The notes beneath the pieces were generated by a model. The model was given only the letters and a program-made list of their open reading frames with translations, did not search any database and had not been told where the DNA came from. A DNA stretch of 64,000 nucleotides from Siphonodentalium dalli (Eukaryota; Mollusca; Scaphopoda; Gadilida; Siphonodentaliidae), in contig CP136061.1 of the NCBI GenBank assembly GCA_032622095.1, forward strand, positions 84,540,324-84,604,323. Reading direction: 5' to 3'. The position numbers were made by a program, and so were the translations under genes. Positions 11,307-20,995 of this stretch are shown piece by piece. Positions within the stretch are counted from its first letter, which is position 1. Each line of letters begins with the position of its first letter.

Positions 11307-11401
11307 TTAATGAACTTTTAAAGAAACAAGTAGTCACAAAATTATTGGTACGGCATTCATGTTCAGTTATCAAATTCTTGCTTCGAGTCTCTTCCTTTTT
11401 T

Positions 11402-11690
11402 GGCCCACCATCAGTGTTCACGCTGGCCCAGACATTCCTTCAGCAATTCTTCCTTTTTTGGCTCACCATCAGTGTTCACGCTGGCCCAGACATTCCTTCA
11501 GCAATTCTTCCTTTTTTGGCTCACCATCAGTGTTCACGCTGGCCCAGACATTCCTTCAGCCATTCTTCCTTTTTTGGCCCACCATCAGTGTTCACGCTGG
11601 CCCAGAAATTCCTTCAGCCATTCTTCCTTTTTTGGCCCACCATCAGTGTTCACGCTGGCCCAGAAATTCCTTCAGCAATTCTTTTAGCCA
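11402..11690. repeat. 58-bp minisatellite, five copies, carrying a hAT-type end
   Basis: The unit GGCCCACCATCAGTGTTCAC continues with GCTGGCCCAGACATTCC. Units start at 11402, 11460, 11518, 11576 and 11634. Each contains CAGTGTTCACGCTGGCCC, close to the terminus CAGTGTTCGCCCTG of the hAT element at 20996. The open frames across it in three phases are repeat artefacts. Confidence 0.9.
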
Positions 11691-11764
11691 AATGCCATTT
11701 CTTTTTAGCCACTTTGCATTTGCTTTAGCCACTTATTTTGGTACATGTTTTGAGATAAATTGAA
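11690..11764 (+). mobile_element. hAT terminal-region remnant
   Basis: TTTTAGCCACTTTGCATTTG and ATTTTGGTACATGTTTTGAG follow the 58-bp array. A diverged relative at 62100-62225 also runs from a GGTTCAC..GCCC start through CCACTTTT to ATTTTGGTACCACTTTTGAA. It resembles the GTGGCTAAAA subterminal repeats of the hAT at 20996 on the opposite strand. Confidence 0.6.
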
Positions 11765-12889
11765 TATTTATTACATTTTATTGTCAAAATAAAACAACAC
11801 CAATGTAACATGAGCAACAAAAGTAGATGTAAATAACAATAACATACTTAAACATTCTTTTAAATTCTACCGGTCTTTAACATCTGACCATTTCTTAAAC
11901 GCACATTTGAAATCAAACTCTTCCCTAGATGGTCCCTCTTCAGATATTTTCATCAATATATTCAAATAACCAGATGACAGTCGATTCCTTTGTTTAGTTT
12001 ACAGAAGACATATGCAATCTGATTATTGAACACCATCAACTTTTTTGCTTCCACAGATATGAGTATGTATATACTAGTATGGAAAGCCATCATTTATTTT
12101 CAAACAGAAGAACCAGAGGACAGGATGCATATCCGCCCCATGTACATGCCTTATGTATCAAACATATATTCTTGCCTAAAAAACATTTATTGAATATAAA
12201 TGATCAAGTTGGCAACATACAGTACATTACATTATTATACATTGAACGCAGAATATCTACATTTATGCATATGCTGTTTTCATTCAATTAATATTTTTTG
12301 GGAAAGAAAGGGGCTCTCAGTTGCTGGTACAAACTTCTATATATGGTAATATGAACTTAAAACTGTAATTTGCTAAATGAAATTACAATTTTAATTTGCA
12401 CTATTACGTAACACTGAAATGATGTTCTTTGAATCATTCTGGATTAAGACTCCACAGATTAGCTCCTGAGTTAGGGGCTATCGTTGGACGAATTACCCAA
12501 ACGGAGCTGGGTACCAGCGGAGAGCCCCAAATGAAGGAGCCTGCATGTGTTTTACCCAACCACCATCAGGGGTACATGATTATGCTACTTGTGAAATGAA
12601 AATTTTAAAGGGGAAGGAAATAAGAAGCACATATATACAAGATAGTTTGAAGATGAGGTGAAACCGACCATATAAAAAAAAAGGGTATGAAAACTATCTA
12701 CATGAGTATACCCTAAGCCGACCAACGACAGTAAAGATACTTTTCTTAAGAATTTGAACTCAAATTTGGGAGATCGCATTGTCCATCTAATTAATGTTTT
12801 ATTCAATGTCGTTCGGCGGGTAGGGTATACTTTTGATTGACATTACTTAGAATATCTCACCCACTATGCGTTAACAAATATAAGGCTAT
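11765..12889. other. No recognised feature
   Basis: Ordinary AT-rich intron sequence. No palindromic element, tandem repeat, exon-like frame or RNA gene was recognised. Confidence 0.5.
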
Positions 12890-13252
12890 CCCAAATGCAT
12901 TGGCCTAACATTTTTTTACAATTTTAATAATTTTTTCTTGTATTCTTTAACAATATTATAATTTTACCCATACAGAGCCCCAGACAAACATGAGCAGACG
13001 ACACTCTTCTCTATGCTTCTATATATGTGTGGGGCTCCCTGCAGGGTAATGGATGTTTTTTATTTTATGTCCTAAAAAATGTAAGAAACATTTATTAAAA
13101 ATAAATGACAAAAAATTTTTTTACCCTGTGCCAATGCATTCTCTTATATATGCCAGGTGACCTATGGTCGACTCGCATATATAAGAGAATGCATTGGCAC
13201 AGGGTAAAAAAATCCCGACTTACGACTGGATTTGATATGGCGGGTCACATAT
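12890..13252. mobile_element. MITE family B, 3' part
   Basis: It contains the GAGCCCCAGACAAACATGAG ... TGTGTGGGGCTC stem, then the family A-like hairpin (13117-13203), and ends with GACTGGATTTGATATGGCGG GTCACATAT. The complete element is at 60903-61356; the left terminal arm is missing here. Confidence 0.8.
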
Positions 13253-13937
13253 GGTCATTATTTTTCGCCATTTACAATTTATTACAATGGCTAAAACGGC
13301 TACCGCCAGCATGAACACTGCCCGCCATGCCAACAACATATATCAAGTTGAGGCTGTGGGAACACGCTCTCCTTAAAGGATCTGAAATGAGACACAAGAC
13401 AACCTTGTTAGTGGTGTCCTCTGAATCATGGACATGCGAGTGGCAAAGGTGGAAAAAAAAAAAATTTCAAACAAAATTTACTTTCTCAGATTTGTGAATC
13501 GTGCGAAAAGGCCTGTAACAACTTGGTTAAGTCCCTTTTACAAAATAGTTCCTCTCTCCTGACTTGCTGAATATGGTAAGCATCATGGTTATATCACCTC
13601 GATGCTACTGTGGTTTTGTGGTAACATTGTGAGTAAGTTACTGTGCTAATATCACCAATGGAATTTATGTATCAATCCTCATATTCCATCGAATCTATAT
13701 TTAGCTACTCACTCAATCGGGCATGTGATCTTGCATTGGTTCTATTTATAGCTTAATAAACAATCTACCACATGTTTATCTTATCGCTGTCAGGTCTGAG
13801 TGACTTGATGGGATAAATGCCATCGCTGTGCGACTCTCGTTGTGTCAAATTTATATATAAAAAAAGAAGTTTAATTACCTTGAAAATGAGACTTTATATT
13901 TATAACACATTCAACAAATAAAAATTAGTAATATGTT
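13253..13937. other. No recognised feature
   Basis: AT-rich non-repetitive sequence between two transposon relics. Nothing supported was seen. Confidence 0.5.
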
Positions 13938-14372
13938 AAAGGTACTCAATCTGATTCGATGGTTCCCATATTATCAGATTCCAACAACAAAAACATTTTT
14001 TGAAATGCCGCTTCAGTTATCAGAATCGAGTAATTTGCTCAAAAATAACCACAGTTAACTATAGTATAAAATTGCCCAAGACCTGTTATTTATCAACATT
14101 TTGTTTAACAAAATTTTGTCGGTTTGTCAAATATCTGACACAAAAAAGCCACTTGATTTTAGATTTATCCATCTTCATCCTCAATTTGGTTGACTATTTA
14201 CTGGGCTACTTAAAATTATCGGTGGTGAAAAATAATAGATTTCAAACATCAATATCTGATCACTCTGAGCATTGATGGGTGCGGCGTTCCTCAACTCAAA
14301 TCAAATATTTTTTACCCCCCCCCAAGGAAATAAGATTTGCGAGCGTTAATTCGAATTATGCATCTTTAAGTG
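13938..14372 (+). mobile_element. Repeat family F, copy 1
   Basis: It starts AAAGGTACTCAATCTGATTC and ends with TTCGAATTATGCATCTTTAA. The body shares CCACTTGATTTTAGA, GATCACTCTGAGC and the TTTTTACCCCC stretch with copies at 26850, 27352 and 50486. Ends AAAGGTACTCAATCCGAT versus ATCGGATTGAGGACCTTT (in copy 4) are inverted, so it is a non-autonomous DNA element. Confidence 0.8.
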
Positions 14373-14512
14373 AATCCAAAAAAATATTTTGCCTTCTCAA
14401 ACATATATTTTGCAGCAAATAATTTCAAGTTGCCTATGATTCTCACGGTAAACATGTGGTTCTGGACAGGTCAAGAGAGATCCAATGTTCCTTAACTAGT
14501 TGGCTATAGGTT

Positions 14513-14616
14513 TCTTAGGTGGTGAGCAAACAAATGTTTAACCCTTTCATGACTGGAGCTTGCTGTTAGGTGGTGAGCAAACAAATGTTTAACCCTTTCA
14601 TGACTGGAGCTTGCTG
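14513..14616 (+). repeat. Tandem duplication of a MITE boundary, about 52 bp twice
   Basis: GGTGGTGAGCAAACAAATGT and the following TTAACCCTTTCATGACTGGA are repeated head to tail, duplicating the left end of the next family A MITE with its flank. Confidence 0.9.
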
Positions 14617-14782
14617 AAATATAGGGTGCCTCGCATATATAAGAGAATTCATTGACCTAACAATATTTACCTTGATTGTGTAAGCCAGTGCATTCTGTGA
14701 GAGATTTGCATATATATAAGAGAATGCACTGACACAACAGGGCCTCTAATGCTGCACAAGTGAAGCTCTCGTATTGACAGGG
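14593..14782. mobile_element. MITE family A, TTAA-type
   Basis: TTAA at 14589-14592 and 14783-14786 flanks CCCTTTCATGAC and TTGACAGGG. It contains a GCATATATAAGAGAATTCAT module. Confidence 0.82.
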
Positions 14783-15048
14783 TTAATATATTGTGACAGA
14801 CGCCAGTTATCATGTGATGTGCATAGTGTTAGTGATTCATGTTCCTACACCTGTACACGTTCGTATAGAAGTTATAGCTATATGCAATAGCAGTTCTTTT
14901 TTACGAATTCCCCATAATCCAAATTCATATGTATGCGTGCATGAACATGTATATTGTACTCGTACTAAGACTTGCTATCCCATTGAATGACTTTTTACCA
15001 ATTGATAACATACAATTTCTCGCATGGATCAAGGTCAATGTAAACATT

Positions 15049-15163
15049 GTTAGGCCAGTGCGTTCTCTTATGTATGCGAGGCTCCCTATGGGAGACTCGC
15101 ATATTTAAGAGAATGCACTGGCACAGGGTTTTCAATGCTGCACCAGCGCACATCATGAAAGGG
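15049..15163. mobile_element. MITE family A, right part, upstream of exon d
   Basis: A hairpin GGCCAGTGCGTTCTCTTATG / CATATTTAAGAGAATGCACT is followed by CATCATGAAAGGG and TTAA (15164-15167). Confidence 0.8.
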
Positions 15164-15227
15164 TTAATTTCCACCATATTGCTTTTAAATTTCTTCATTA
15201 ATAGTTCTCTATTTTACATTTTGACAG

Positions 15228-15364
15228 GTGTTTACAGAAACGAAGTCAATTGTGACGTCATGCGTGGATGGATATAACGTGTCATTAATGGCGTATGGAC
15301 AGACGGGTTCCGGTAAAACATTCACTATGATGGGTCCACAAAATAATCCGGGTATAAATATCAG
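15228..15364 (+). CDS. Kinesin-14 exon d: P-loop
   Basis: This exon has 45 codons plus two bases (phase 2 exit), acceptor TTGACAG and donor GTCAGT. It encodes VFTETKSIVTSCVDGYNVSL, then MAYGQTGSGKTFTMMGPQ, with the Walker A P-loop GQTGSGKT that binds ATP phosphates, then NNPGINI. The last two bases AG join the G at 17745 to form the Arg codon of the conserved GINxR. A degenerate TTAA-type MITE ends 61 bp before the exon. Confidence 0.97.
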
Positions 15365-15906
15365 GTCAGTTCCACAAGTTTGTAACGCTTATTTTCATTG
15401 GATAAAACATTCATGTGATGATTGAGGAGTCCTCAAAATAATCTGCATTTAAACAACAAATCAACAAATTTGTTGTAACATGCGTTATCATTGGAAACTA
15501 ATTACTAAGTCATTAAAGCCCCACTGACGATTGCGCTCCAAAATACACCTAATAATATTCGCTTTTGAAATTTTAATTACCTTTCCACACGCATTATATG
15601 TCCCAGAAAGATGCATTGAAGTCATAAAAAATACCATGTCGAACACTATATGGTATGGGCAACATACAAAAATGGTCATTGAAAAGTAACCATACCTTGC
15701 AACTGAGCTATGAGTACAAAAACAACCAAAATCTAACACCACATGTACCGGTATATATTGCCTTTGTGAAATTATTGTGGTTCATCCCACTTCTGTGGGT
15801 GCAGTATTTTTCATAGTACCAAATAAATTTAAACTGCACATTTTTACAAGAAAATAATGTCAGTTGCCAGTAGCATTTGTATATTACACATGGTTATATG
15901 TAAGAT
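15365..15906. other. No recognised feature in kinesin intron
   Basis: AT-rich non-repetitive intron. An 84-codon minus-strand frame here has no recognisable domain. Confidence 0.5.
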
Positions 15907-15907
15907 A

Positions 15908-16120
15908 CAGTAATGCCCTAAGTAATCGACTCCTTAACCACAGCAGAATTATGGGTAATTTTCCAGGATTTAGTCGGAAATATGGCTTGTTGCCATTCAT
16001 CTAAAAGCTCTCGCCGAGAGCTTTCCGATGAATGGCAACAAGCCATATTTCCGACTATATCCTGAAAAGTTACCCATAATTCTGCTGTGGTTAAGGAGTC
16101 AATTACTTAGAGCATTACTG
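15908..16120. mobile_element. MITE family C, complete palindrome
   Basis: CAGTAATGCCC...GAGCATTACTG with TA on both sides. The arms are about 100 bp each, with centre AAAGCTCTCGCCGAGAGCTTT. The CAGT ends and TA flanks fit the Tc1/mariner group. Confidence 0.92.
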
Positions 16121-16236
16121 TATATACATGGCACAACACACTCTCCATATTTGGTATTGACAAGCCTGACTGTGTATTTTTCTGATGTCGCATTTTTGGA
16201 TGAACGGCCATCTATCAGTTTGCCAACACAATCTTA

Positions 16237-16433
16237 TAGAAGCAAATTTAATTTTTGAGACAGTGCAAATTTTGTTGGGATTGGGTGGGATTCGAACCCT
16301 GGCCCATGACGGCGAGCACGCCTTGCAACTCAGAGTCCGATGTCAATAGCACACGGCCACCGAAGCATTGAGTCGCAAGGCGCGCCTAATCCCAAAAAAA
16401 TTTGCACTGTCTCAAAAATTAAATTTGCTTCTA
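16237..16433. mobile_element. Element with 46-bp inverted ends around a tRNA-like core
   Basis: TAGAAGCAAATTTAATTTTT opens inverted ends that match over 46 bp with one mismatch. The 105-bp centre on the minus strand reads like a tRNA 3' half: GGCCAGGGTTCGAATCCCAC with a perfect B box GGTTCGAATCC at 16289-16299, preceded about 55 bases earlier by TGGCCGTGTGCTATTG (weak A box). It may be a tRNA pseudogene or SINE head trapped in a MITE. Confidence 0.75.
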
Positions 16434-16596
16434 AAACTAGGCACCTTGTGTGTTGTATAGTCCCAGACATGTTCAAAGAGCAATGCTCGGCATGTTTCGG
16501 AGGCGTAAATATAACATGCTACTGTGCCATATCTCCTACAATCTTATAGGACTGCAAAATGATACCTTATAGGATAGCACAATGTTACGGTGTGAA

Positions 16597-16991
16597 TATG
16601 GTGCCGGACATTCGCAGAATGAGGTTCCCAGAAGGTGAATTTAGTGACGCTACCCCACACAGTGGGCTAGCGTAACTAAATTCACCCTCTAGGGACCTCA
16701 TTCTGCATGGCATCTTCTGCTATTGGAGACTTAGACTCAGATTTAAGTTCCAATTTGGGGATATAGAGAAGCTAAACTAAAAAAGAAAAAGATTCTTTGC
16801 GAAGAAGCTTCTAAATAGACTAAAAAACACTTGTTAATTTGATAAATAAAGATACTTTCCAGAGAAGATGAGGCAAAAACAGAATGGGATTCCTAAAGGT
16901 GAATTTAGTGATGCTAGCCCACTGCGGGGTACCGTCACCATATTCACCTTCTGGGGACCTCATTCTGCAATGATCCGGCACCATATTCTCT
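16597..16991. mobile_element. MITE family D, long form
   Basis: Two family D palindromes (16612-16707 and 16880-16972) bracket about 170 bp of AT-rich sequence. The outer ends GGTGCCGGACATTCGCAGAA and ATGATCCGGCACC are inverted. The same long form recurs at 52.2, 57.3 and 62.9 kb. Confidence 0.82.
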
Positions 16992-17053
16992 CATTGAACA
17001 AACAAGACATAAAAACCTATTGACAATCTAACAACCTTATTAAAATATGATTA

Positions 17054-17202
17054 TCCTTGAAATAGGGTGTCTGTCATTCAGCAGAATGAGGTCCCCAGAG
17101 GGTGAATTTGGTGATGCTAGCCCGCTATGTGGGGTAGCATCACTAAATTCACCCTCTGGGGACCTCATTCTGCAAATGACAGACACCCTATTTCAAGGCT
17201 TG
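17054..17202. mobile_element. MITE family D, short form
   Basis: CCTTGAAATAGGGTGTCTGT to its complement ACACCCTATTTCAAGGCTTG. The flanks share ATGATTATCC on both sides. The arms carry the CAGAGGGTGAATTTGGTGAT motif. Confidence 0.88.
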
Positions 17203-17224
17203 AAAACATGATTATCCTTCCCAA

Positions 17225-17661
17225 CAATAACGTCATGCAGCCAACCACCACCAAACACAAAATAGCTAAATATACGGAACAATAACATCATGCAGCCAAC
17301 CACCACCACACACAAAATAACTAAATATACGGAACAATAACATCATGTAGCCAACCACCACCACACACAAAATAACTAAATATACGGAACAATAACGTCA
17401 TGCATCCAACCACGACCACATACAAAATAGCTAAATGTACGGAACAATAACGTCATGCATCCAACCACTACCACACACAAAATAGCTAAATATACGGAAC
17501 AATAACGTCATGCAGCCAACCACCACCACACACAAAATAGCTAAATATACGGAACAATAACGTCATGCAGCCAACCACCACCACACACAAAATAGCTAAA
17601 TATACGGAACAATAACGTCATGCAGCCAACCACCACCACACACAAAATAGCTAAATATACA
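17225..17661 (+). repeat. 55-bp minisatellite, eight copies
   Basis: ATGCAGCCAACC recurs at 17235, 17290, 17345, 17400, 17455, 17510, 17565 and 17620, an exact 55-bp period. The unit includes ACAATAACGTCATGCAGCCA and ACAAAATAGCTAAATATACGG. It ends 84 bp before kinesin exon e. Confidence 0.97.
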
Positions 17662-17744
17662 GAAAATATTTGGCCTGTTTTTGTGCGGTTATATTTTGTG
17701 AATACGCGCATGTATTTATTCCAACTTTCTCCTGTTTTTTTCAG

Positions 17745-17808
17745 GGCAATCCAAGAATTACTGGTTGTTTGTCAAGACAGACAAGATACCAAGAAATATG
17801 TCCTAAAG
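17745..17808 (+). CDS. Kinesin-14 exon e: motor core helix
   Basis: This 64-bp exon completes an Arg codon and adds 21 codons (AIQELLVVCQDRQDTKKYVL and K), with acceptor TTTTTTCAG and donor GTAACT. The peptide fits the helix after GINxR and the start of the strand that leads into VSMLEIYNE. It lies 84 bp downstream of an eight-copy 55-bp minisatellite, and its polypyrimidine tract is intact. Confidence 0.93.
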
Positions 17809-18019
17809 GTAACTACTACAATAAACAAGAGAGTCAATGACTGTGGAGTTGCTCACCAAACTATCAGGGATGAGAAGACTGGGACTTTGAAGTCTACTGC
17901 AGTCTGTACAATTAAAAATAACTTTAAAATATGTTATTTACTTTCTCAGTCACTCTCGCCTATGTGATAACTCTTACCAAATTATGTATAAAAAAAAAAT
18001 TGGGTTCGAATGAGCCCTA

Positions 18020-18218
18020 CAGTAATGCTAAGTAATCGACTCCTTAACCACAGCAGAATTATGGGTAACTTTTCAGGATTTAGTCGGAAATATGGCTTGT
18101 TGCCATTCATCATTAGAGCTCTTTCCATCAATGTATCACATTATTATAATCAATAAATTTTAAAAATTGATCAAGGAAATATGGGTTGATACAAAAATCG
18201 GACTTGGCACTGAAAGGG
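18020..18218. mobile_element. Chimera of MITE C left arm and MITE H right arm
   Basis: CAGTAATGC... with GGCTTGTTGCCATTCATC (family C arm) passes directly into AGAGCTCTTTCCATCAATG and GGGTTGATACAAAAATCGGA (family H arm), ending CACTGAAAGGG/TTAA. Both parent centres contain GAGCTCTTTCC-like hairpins, a likely switch point. Confidence 0.85.
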
Positions 18219-18222
18219 TTAA

Positions 18223-18825
18223 AATGAAAGACAAAACAATGAAATGCGTTTTTAGCTACCTGTTTAGAAAACACAATTAATTACAGGAAGCCGATACAAT
18301 CGATGGTAGTAATAACAAAAACAAACATGTTGATATACAATTTTTTAGGCGCAGTAACCGCCTATAAGCAAAGAGGCAAAGACATCAATTCTGTGTGGAC
18401 TCCAACAACACAAACGAAAATGGGAGGGAGGGAGGGTTTTAAAAAATCCTGACCGCCTTCACCAGTCAATAAATTGAAAAGAAAGTTGACACCAACCGCA
18501 TCGCTCATCCCTACCGGTAAAAATATAGTTCTCCCCATTCTTGCTAGAGAATTATCCCAATTGATTCATAAATTGAATAGAATTATTGCCAAAATTCTTG
18601 TACTTAATGATTATGTTGTAAATTCGTCTAAGTACTTTGCCACATCATTATATTACTTACTTTTGTGGAATTCCATGCGTTATGGCGTAATGATCTATGT
18701 CAGTGAAATATATCGCTCCCAAACATGTTTACGTTTCTACAAATTTCCTGATTTAAATCCACGCATCTGGTTAACCCTTTGGGATAAAATACATCGCTCT
18801 TATACGACTATGTTATCTATTACAG
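18223..18825. other. No recognised feature in kinesin intron
   Basis: Unique AT-rich sequence with a GGGAGGGAGGGAGGG run near 18422. A 124-codon plus-strand frame runs into exon f from the intron and is not coding upstream of the TTACAG acceptor. Confidence 0.5.
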
Positions 18826-19031
18826 GTCTCCATGTTGGAAATCTATAATGAAACGGTTAGAGATCTGTTATCGAAGGACTCCAAGTCTTTAGACGTGCAT
18901 TCCGTCGGGAATAAGGTCACCATTCCTAACTTAACGGACATGACCGTCAACACGCTGCAGGATATCACCAAGATTATGGATATCGGAAATAAAAACAGAT
19001 CCACTGCTTCTACCAAGATGAACACAGCCAG
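18826..19031 (+). CDS. Kinesin-14 exon f: EIYNE and switch I approach
   Basis: This exon has 68 codons plus two bases, acceptor TTACAG and donor GTATGA. It encodes VSMLEIYNETVRDLLSKDSK, the hallmark E-I-Y-N-E motif, then LDVHSVGNKVTIPNLTDMTV and a helix ending STASTKMNTA. The AG left over pairs with T at 26574 to make Ser, giving NTASSRSH, the nucleotide-sensing switch I, across the intron. Phase agreement over a 7.5 kb intron strongly supports both exons. Confidence 0.97.
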
Positions 19032-19079
19032 GTATGAAGAGACTTAGGCCTGTAAATATTAGTGCTGGGAGGTATACTG

Positions 19080-19677
19080 CAGACTTTCATTTTTAGAAAA
19101 TGTAGGCGCGCAGAGTCCCACTTGCTGGGTTTTGGCCAGGCGCGCGGTTTCTATCAAGATAAAATAAACAGCGGAAATACATTCATAAATGCCGCGTAAA
19201 TTTAATTAGTTTACTCACGATCGATGTCCAGTGAATCTCTTTGATGGTTTAACACTGCTTAATCCACTATCCATAAGCACAAGTGAATGTTACACACTAT
19301 GTTTTATATTCTACATGATGCTCCTATATTAATTGTAATTCATAATTATTAATAAGGAATCAATTTAATACCATGCTGACAGAATAAATATCAACATCTC
19401 CCGGCCACATGGTCTCGCTTTGATTTTCCAGGAATTTATGTGACGTCATAAGCCATACATAGAAATGTATTTTTAGCTTCGAATCATTCAGTCTCAGACA
19501 GATAGTGTATTCGTTAATTCACACCGTGTGACCTCATCTGGGTAGACACTGAAAATAGCGTTATCAGGTTCACTCTCTGTATTTGGCCTAGGTGCGCGAT
19601 CGCTCGCTCGCTGAGTTTCAATTTTAGCCACATGATGGTGCGCAAAAGCAATCGCGCGCCTCAAAAATGAAAGTCTG
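19080..19677. mobile_element. 598-bp DNA element with CAGACTTTCATTTTT ends
   Basis: The left end CAGACTTTCATTTTTAG and right end complement CAGACTTTCATTTTTGAGGC both lead into GGCGCGC. ATACTG flanks both sides (19074-19079 and 19678-19683). It has no coding capacity. The superfamily is unclear because the matching flank is only 6 bp. Confidence 0.7.
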
Positions 19678-20147
19678 ATACTGATTATAATCTGCAGTGA
19701 TGGGAGGTATTTGGTATACATGTACCGACTATAATATGTACAAATTTTACCACGAGTTAATTAGTCGGGCTGGTATTTGGTATAACAATGAAATGGTGTA
19801 TAGAGTGCTGTTATCGAATGAATCTTTAGAGAATACCTACAGTTTTAATATTTATTTCCAGACACAAATGAGATGTTTCAGGTTATCAAACAAAAACTGT
19901 AGGCGTTCCTTTTATTTATATGCACCTTATTAATGTTAAAATCTGTCCGAATTTTAACACAAGTTAGTGCTGGTCGGTATTTGGAATTTGCTAAGCGACT
20001 TTAATTTCCAAATTACAGTAGGCCTATCATGTTAGTGTGAGATTTGATCTAGTTTCTTTTTTTTTGGAAAGCTGCCTATAGTTTCATGTGGAAATAATCA
20101 GTAATAATGATACGGCCCTGTGATTTTAGAATTACAGCAGTATTTTA
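19678..20147. other. AT-rich intron with a recurring GGTATTTGGTATA motif
   Basis: A motif like GGCTGGTATTTGGTATAAC occurs near 19697, 19767 and 19967, with a related copy at 19062. Apart from that nothing is recognised. Confidence 0.5.
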
Positions 20148-20995
20148 TATGTAAATACCACTACCATGCAAGCCTTGAAATAGTGTGTCTGTCATTTGCA
20201 GAATGAGGTCCCCAGAGGGTGAATTTAGTGATGTCACCCCGCATAGAGGGCTAGCATCACCAAATTCACCCTCTGGGAACCTCATTCTGCTTACACCTCA
20301 GCAGAATGAGGTTCCCAGAGGGTGAATTTGGTGATGCTAGCTATGCGGGCTAGCATCACTAAATTCACCCTCTGGGAACCTCATTCTGCAAATGACAGAC
20401 ACCCTATTTCAAGGCTTGCTACCATGAGTTGTAAATACCACTACCATGAGTTGTAAATACCACTACCATACCACTACCATGAGTTGTAAATACCAATACC
20501 ATACCACTACCATGAGTTGTAAATACCACTACCATACCACTACCATGAGTTGTGAATACCACTACCATACCACTACCATGAGTTGTGAATATCACTACCA
20601 TACCACTACCATGAGTTGTGAATACCACTACCATACCACTACCATGAGTTGTGAATACCACTACCATACCACTACCATGAGTTGTAAATACCACTACCAT
20701 ACCACTACCATGAGTTGTAAATACCACTACCATACCACTACCATGAGTTGTAAATACCACTACCATACCACTACCATGAGTTGTGAATACCACTACCATA
20801 CCACTACCATGAGTTGTGAATACCACTACCATACCACTACCATGAATTTTAATTACCACTACCATGAGTTGTAAATACCACTACCATGAATTTTAATTAC
20901 CACTACCATGAGTTGTCAATACCACTACCATGAGTTTTAATTACCACTACCATGAGTTTTAATTACCACTACCATGAGTTTTAATTACCACTACC
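20148..20995. repeat. 33-bp and 21-bp minisatellite, CCACTACCATGAGTTGT unit
   Basis: The main unit is TACCACTACCATACCACTAC plus CATGAGTTGTGAA (33 bp, about 12 copies), then simpler 21-bp units to 20995. It is interrupted by a family D pair at 20169-20418 and continues after the hAT insertion (23979-23996). Long open frames on both strands across it are repeat artefacts. Confidence 0.96.
20169..20418. mobile_element. MITE family D, double palindrome, perfect 8-bp target duplication
   Basis: It begins CAAGCCTTGAAATAG and ends CTATTTCAAGGCTTG, with two palindromic blocks joined by TTACACCTCAGC. CTACCATG (20161-20168) is repeated at 20419-20426, so it inserted into the minisatellite. The 8-bp duplication fits hAT-type mobilisation. 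Confidence 0.93.

Noticed and set aside
11255-11763. Three overlapping plus-strand frames of 95-157 codons
   Set aside because: The 58-bp minisatellite shifts frame each copy, so all frames show the same repeated peptide; derived from a transposon end.
17225-17661. Regular 55-bp repeats considered as a CRISPR-like array
   Set aside because: Units are continuous with no unique spacers and the context is a eukaryotic intron.
20419-20874. Long open frames of 142 and 148 codons on both strands with repeating peptides
   Set aside because: They are produced by a 33-bp (multiple of three) minisatellite without stops; both strands and an insertion target show it is not coding.
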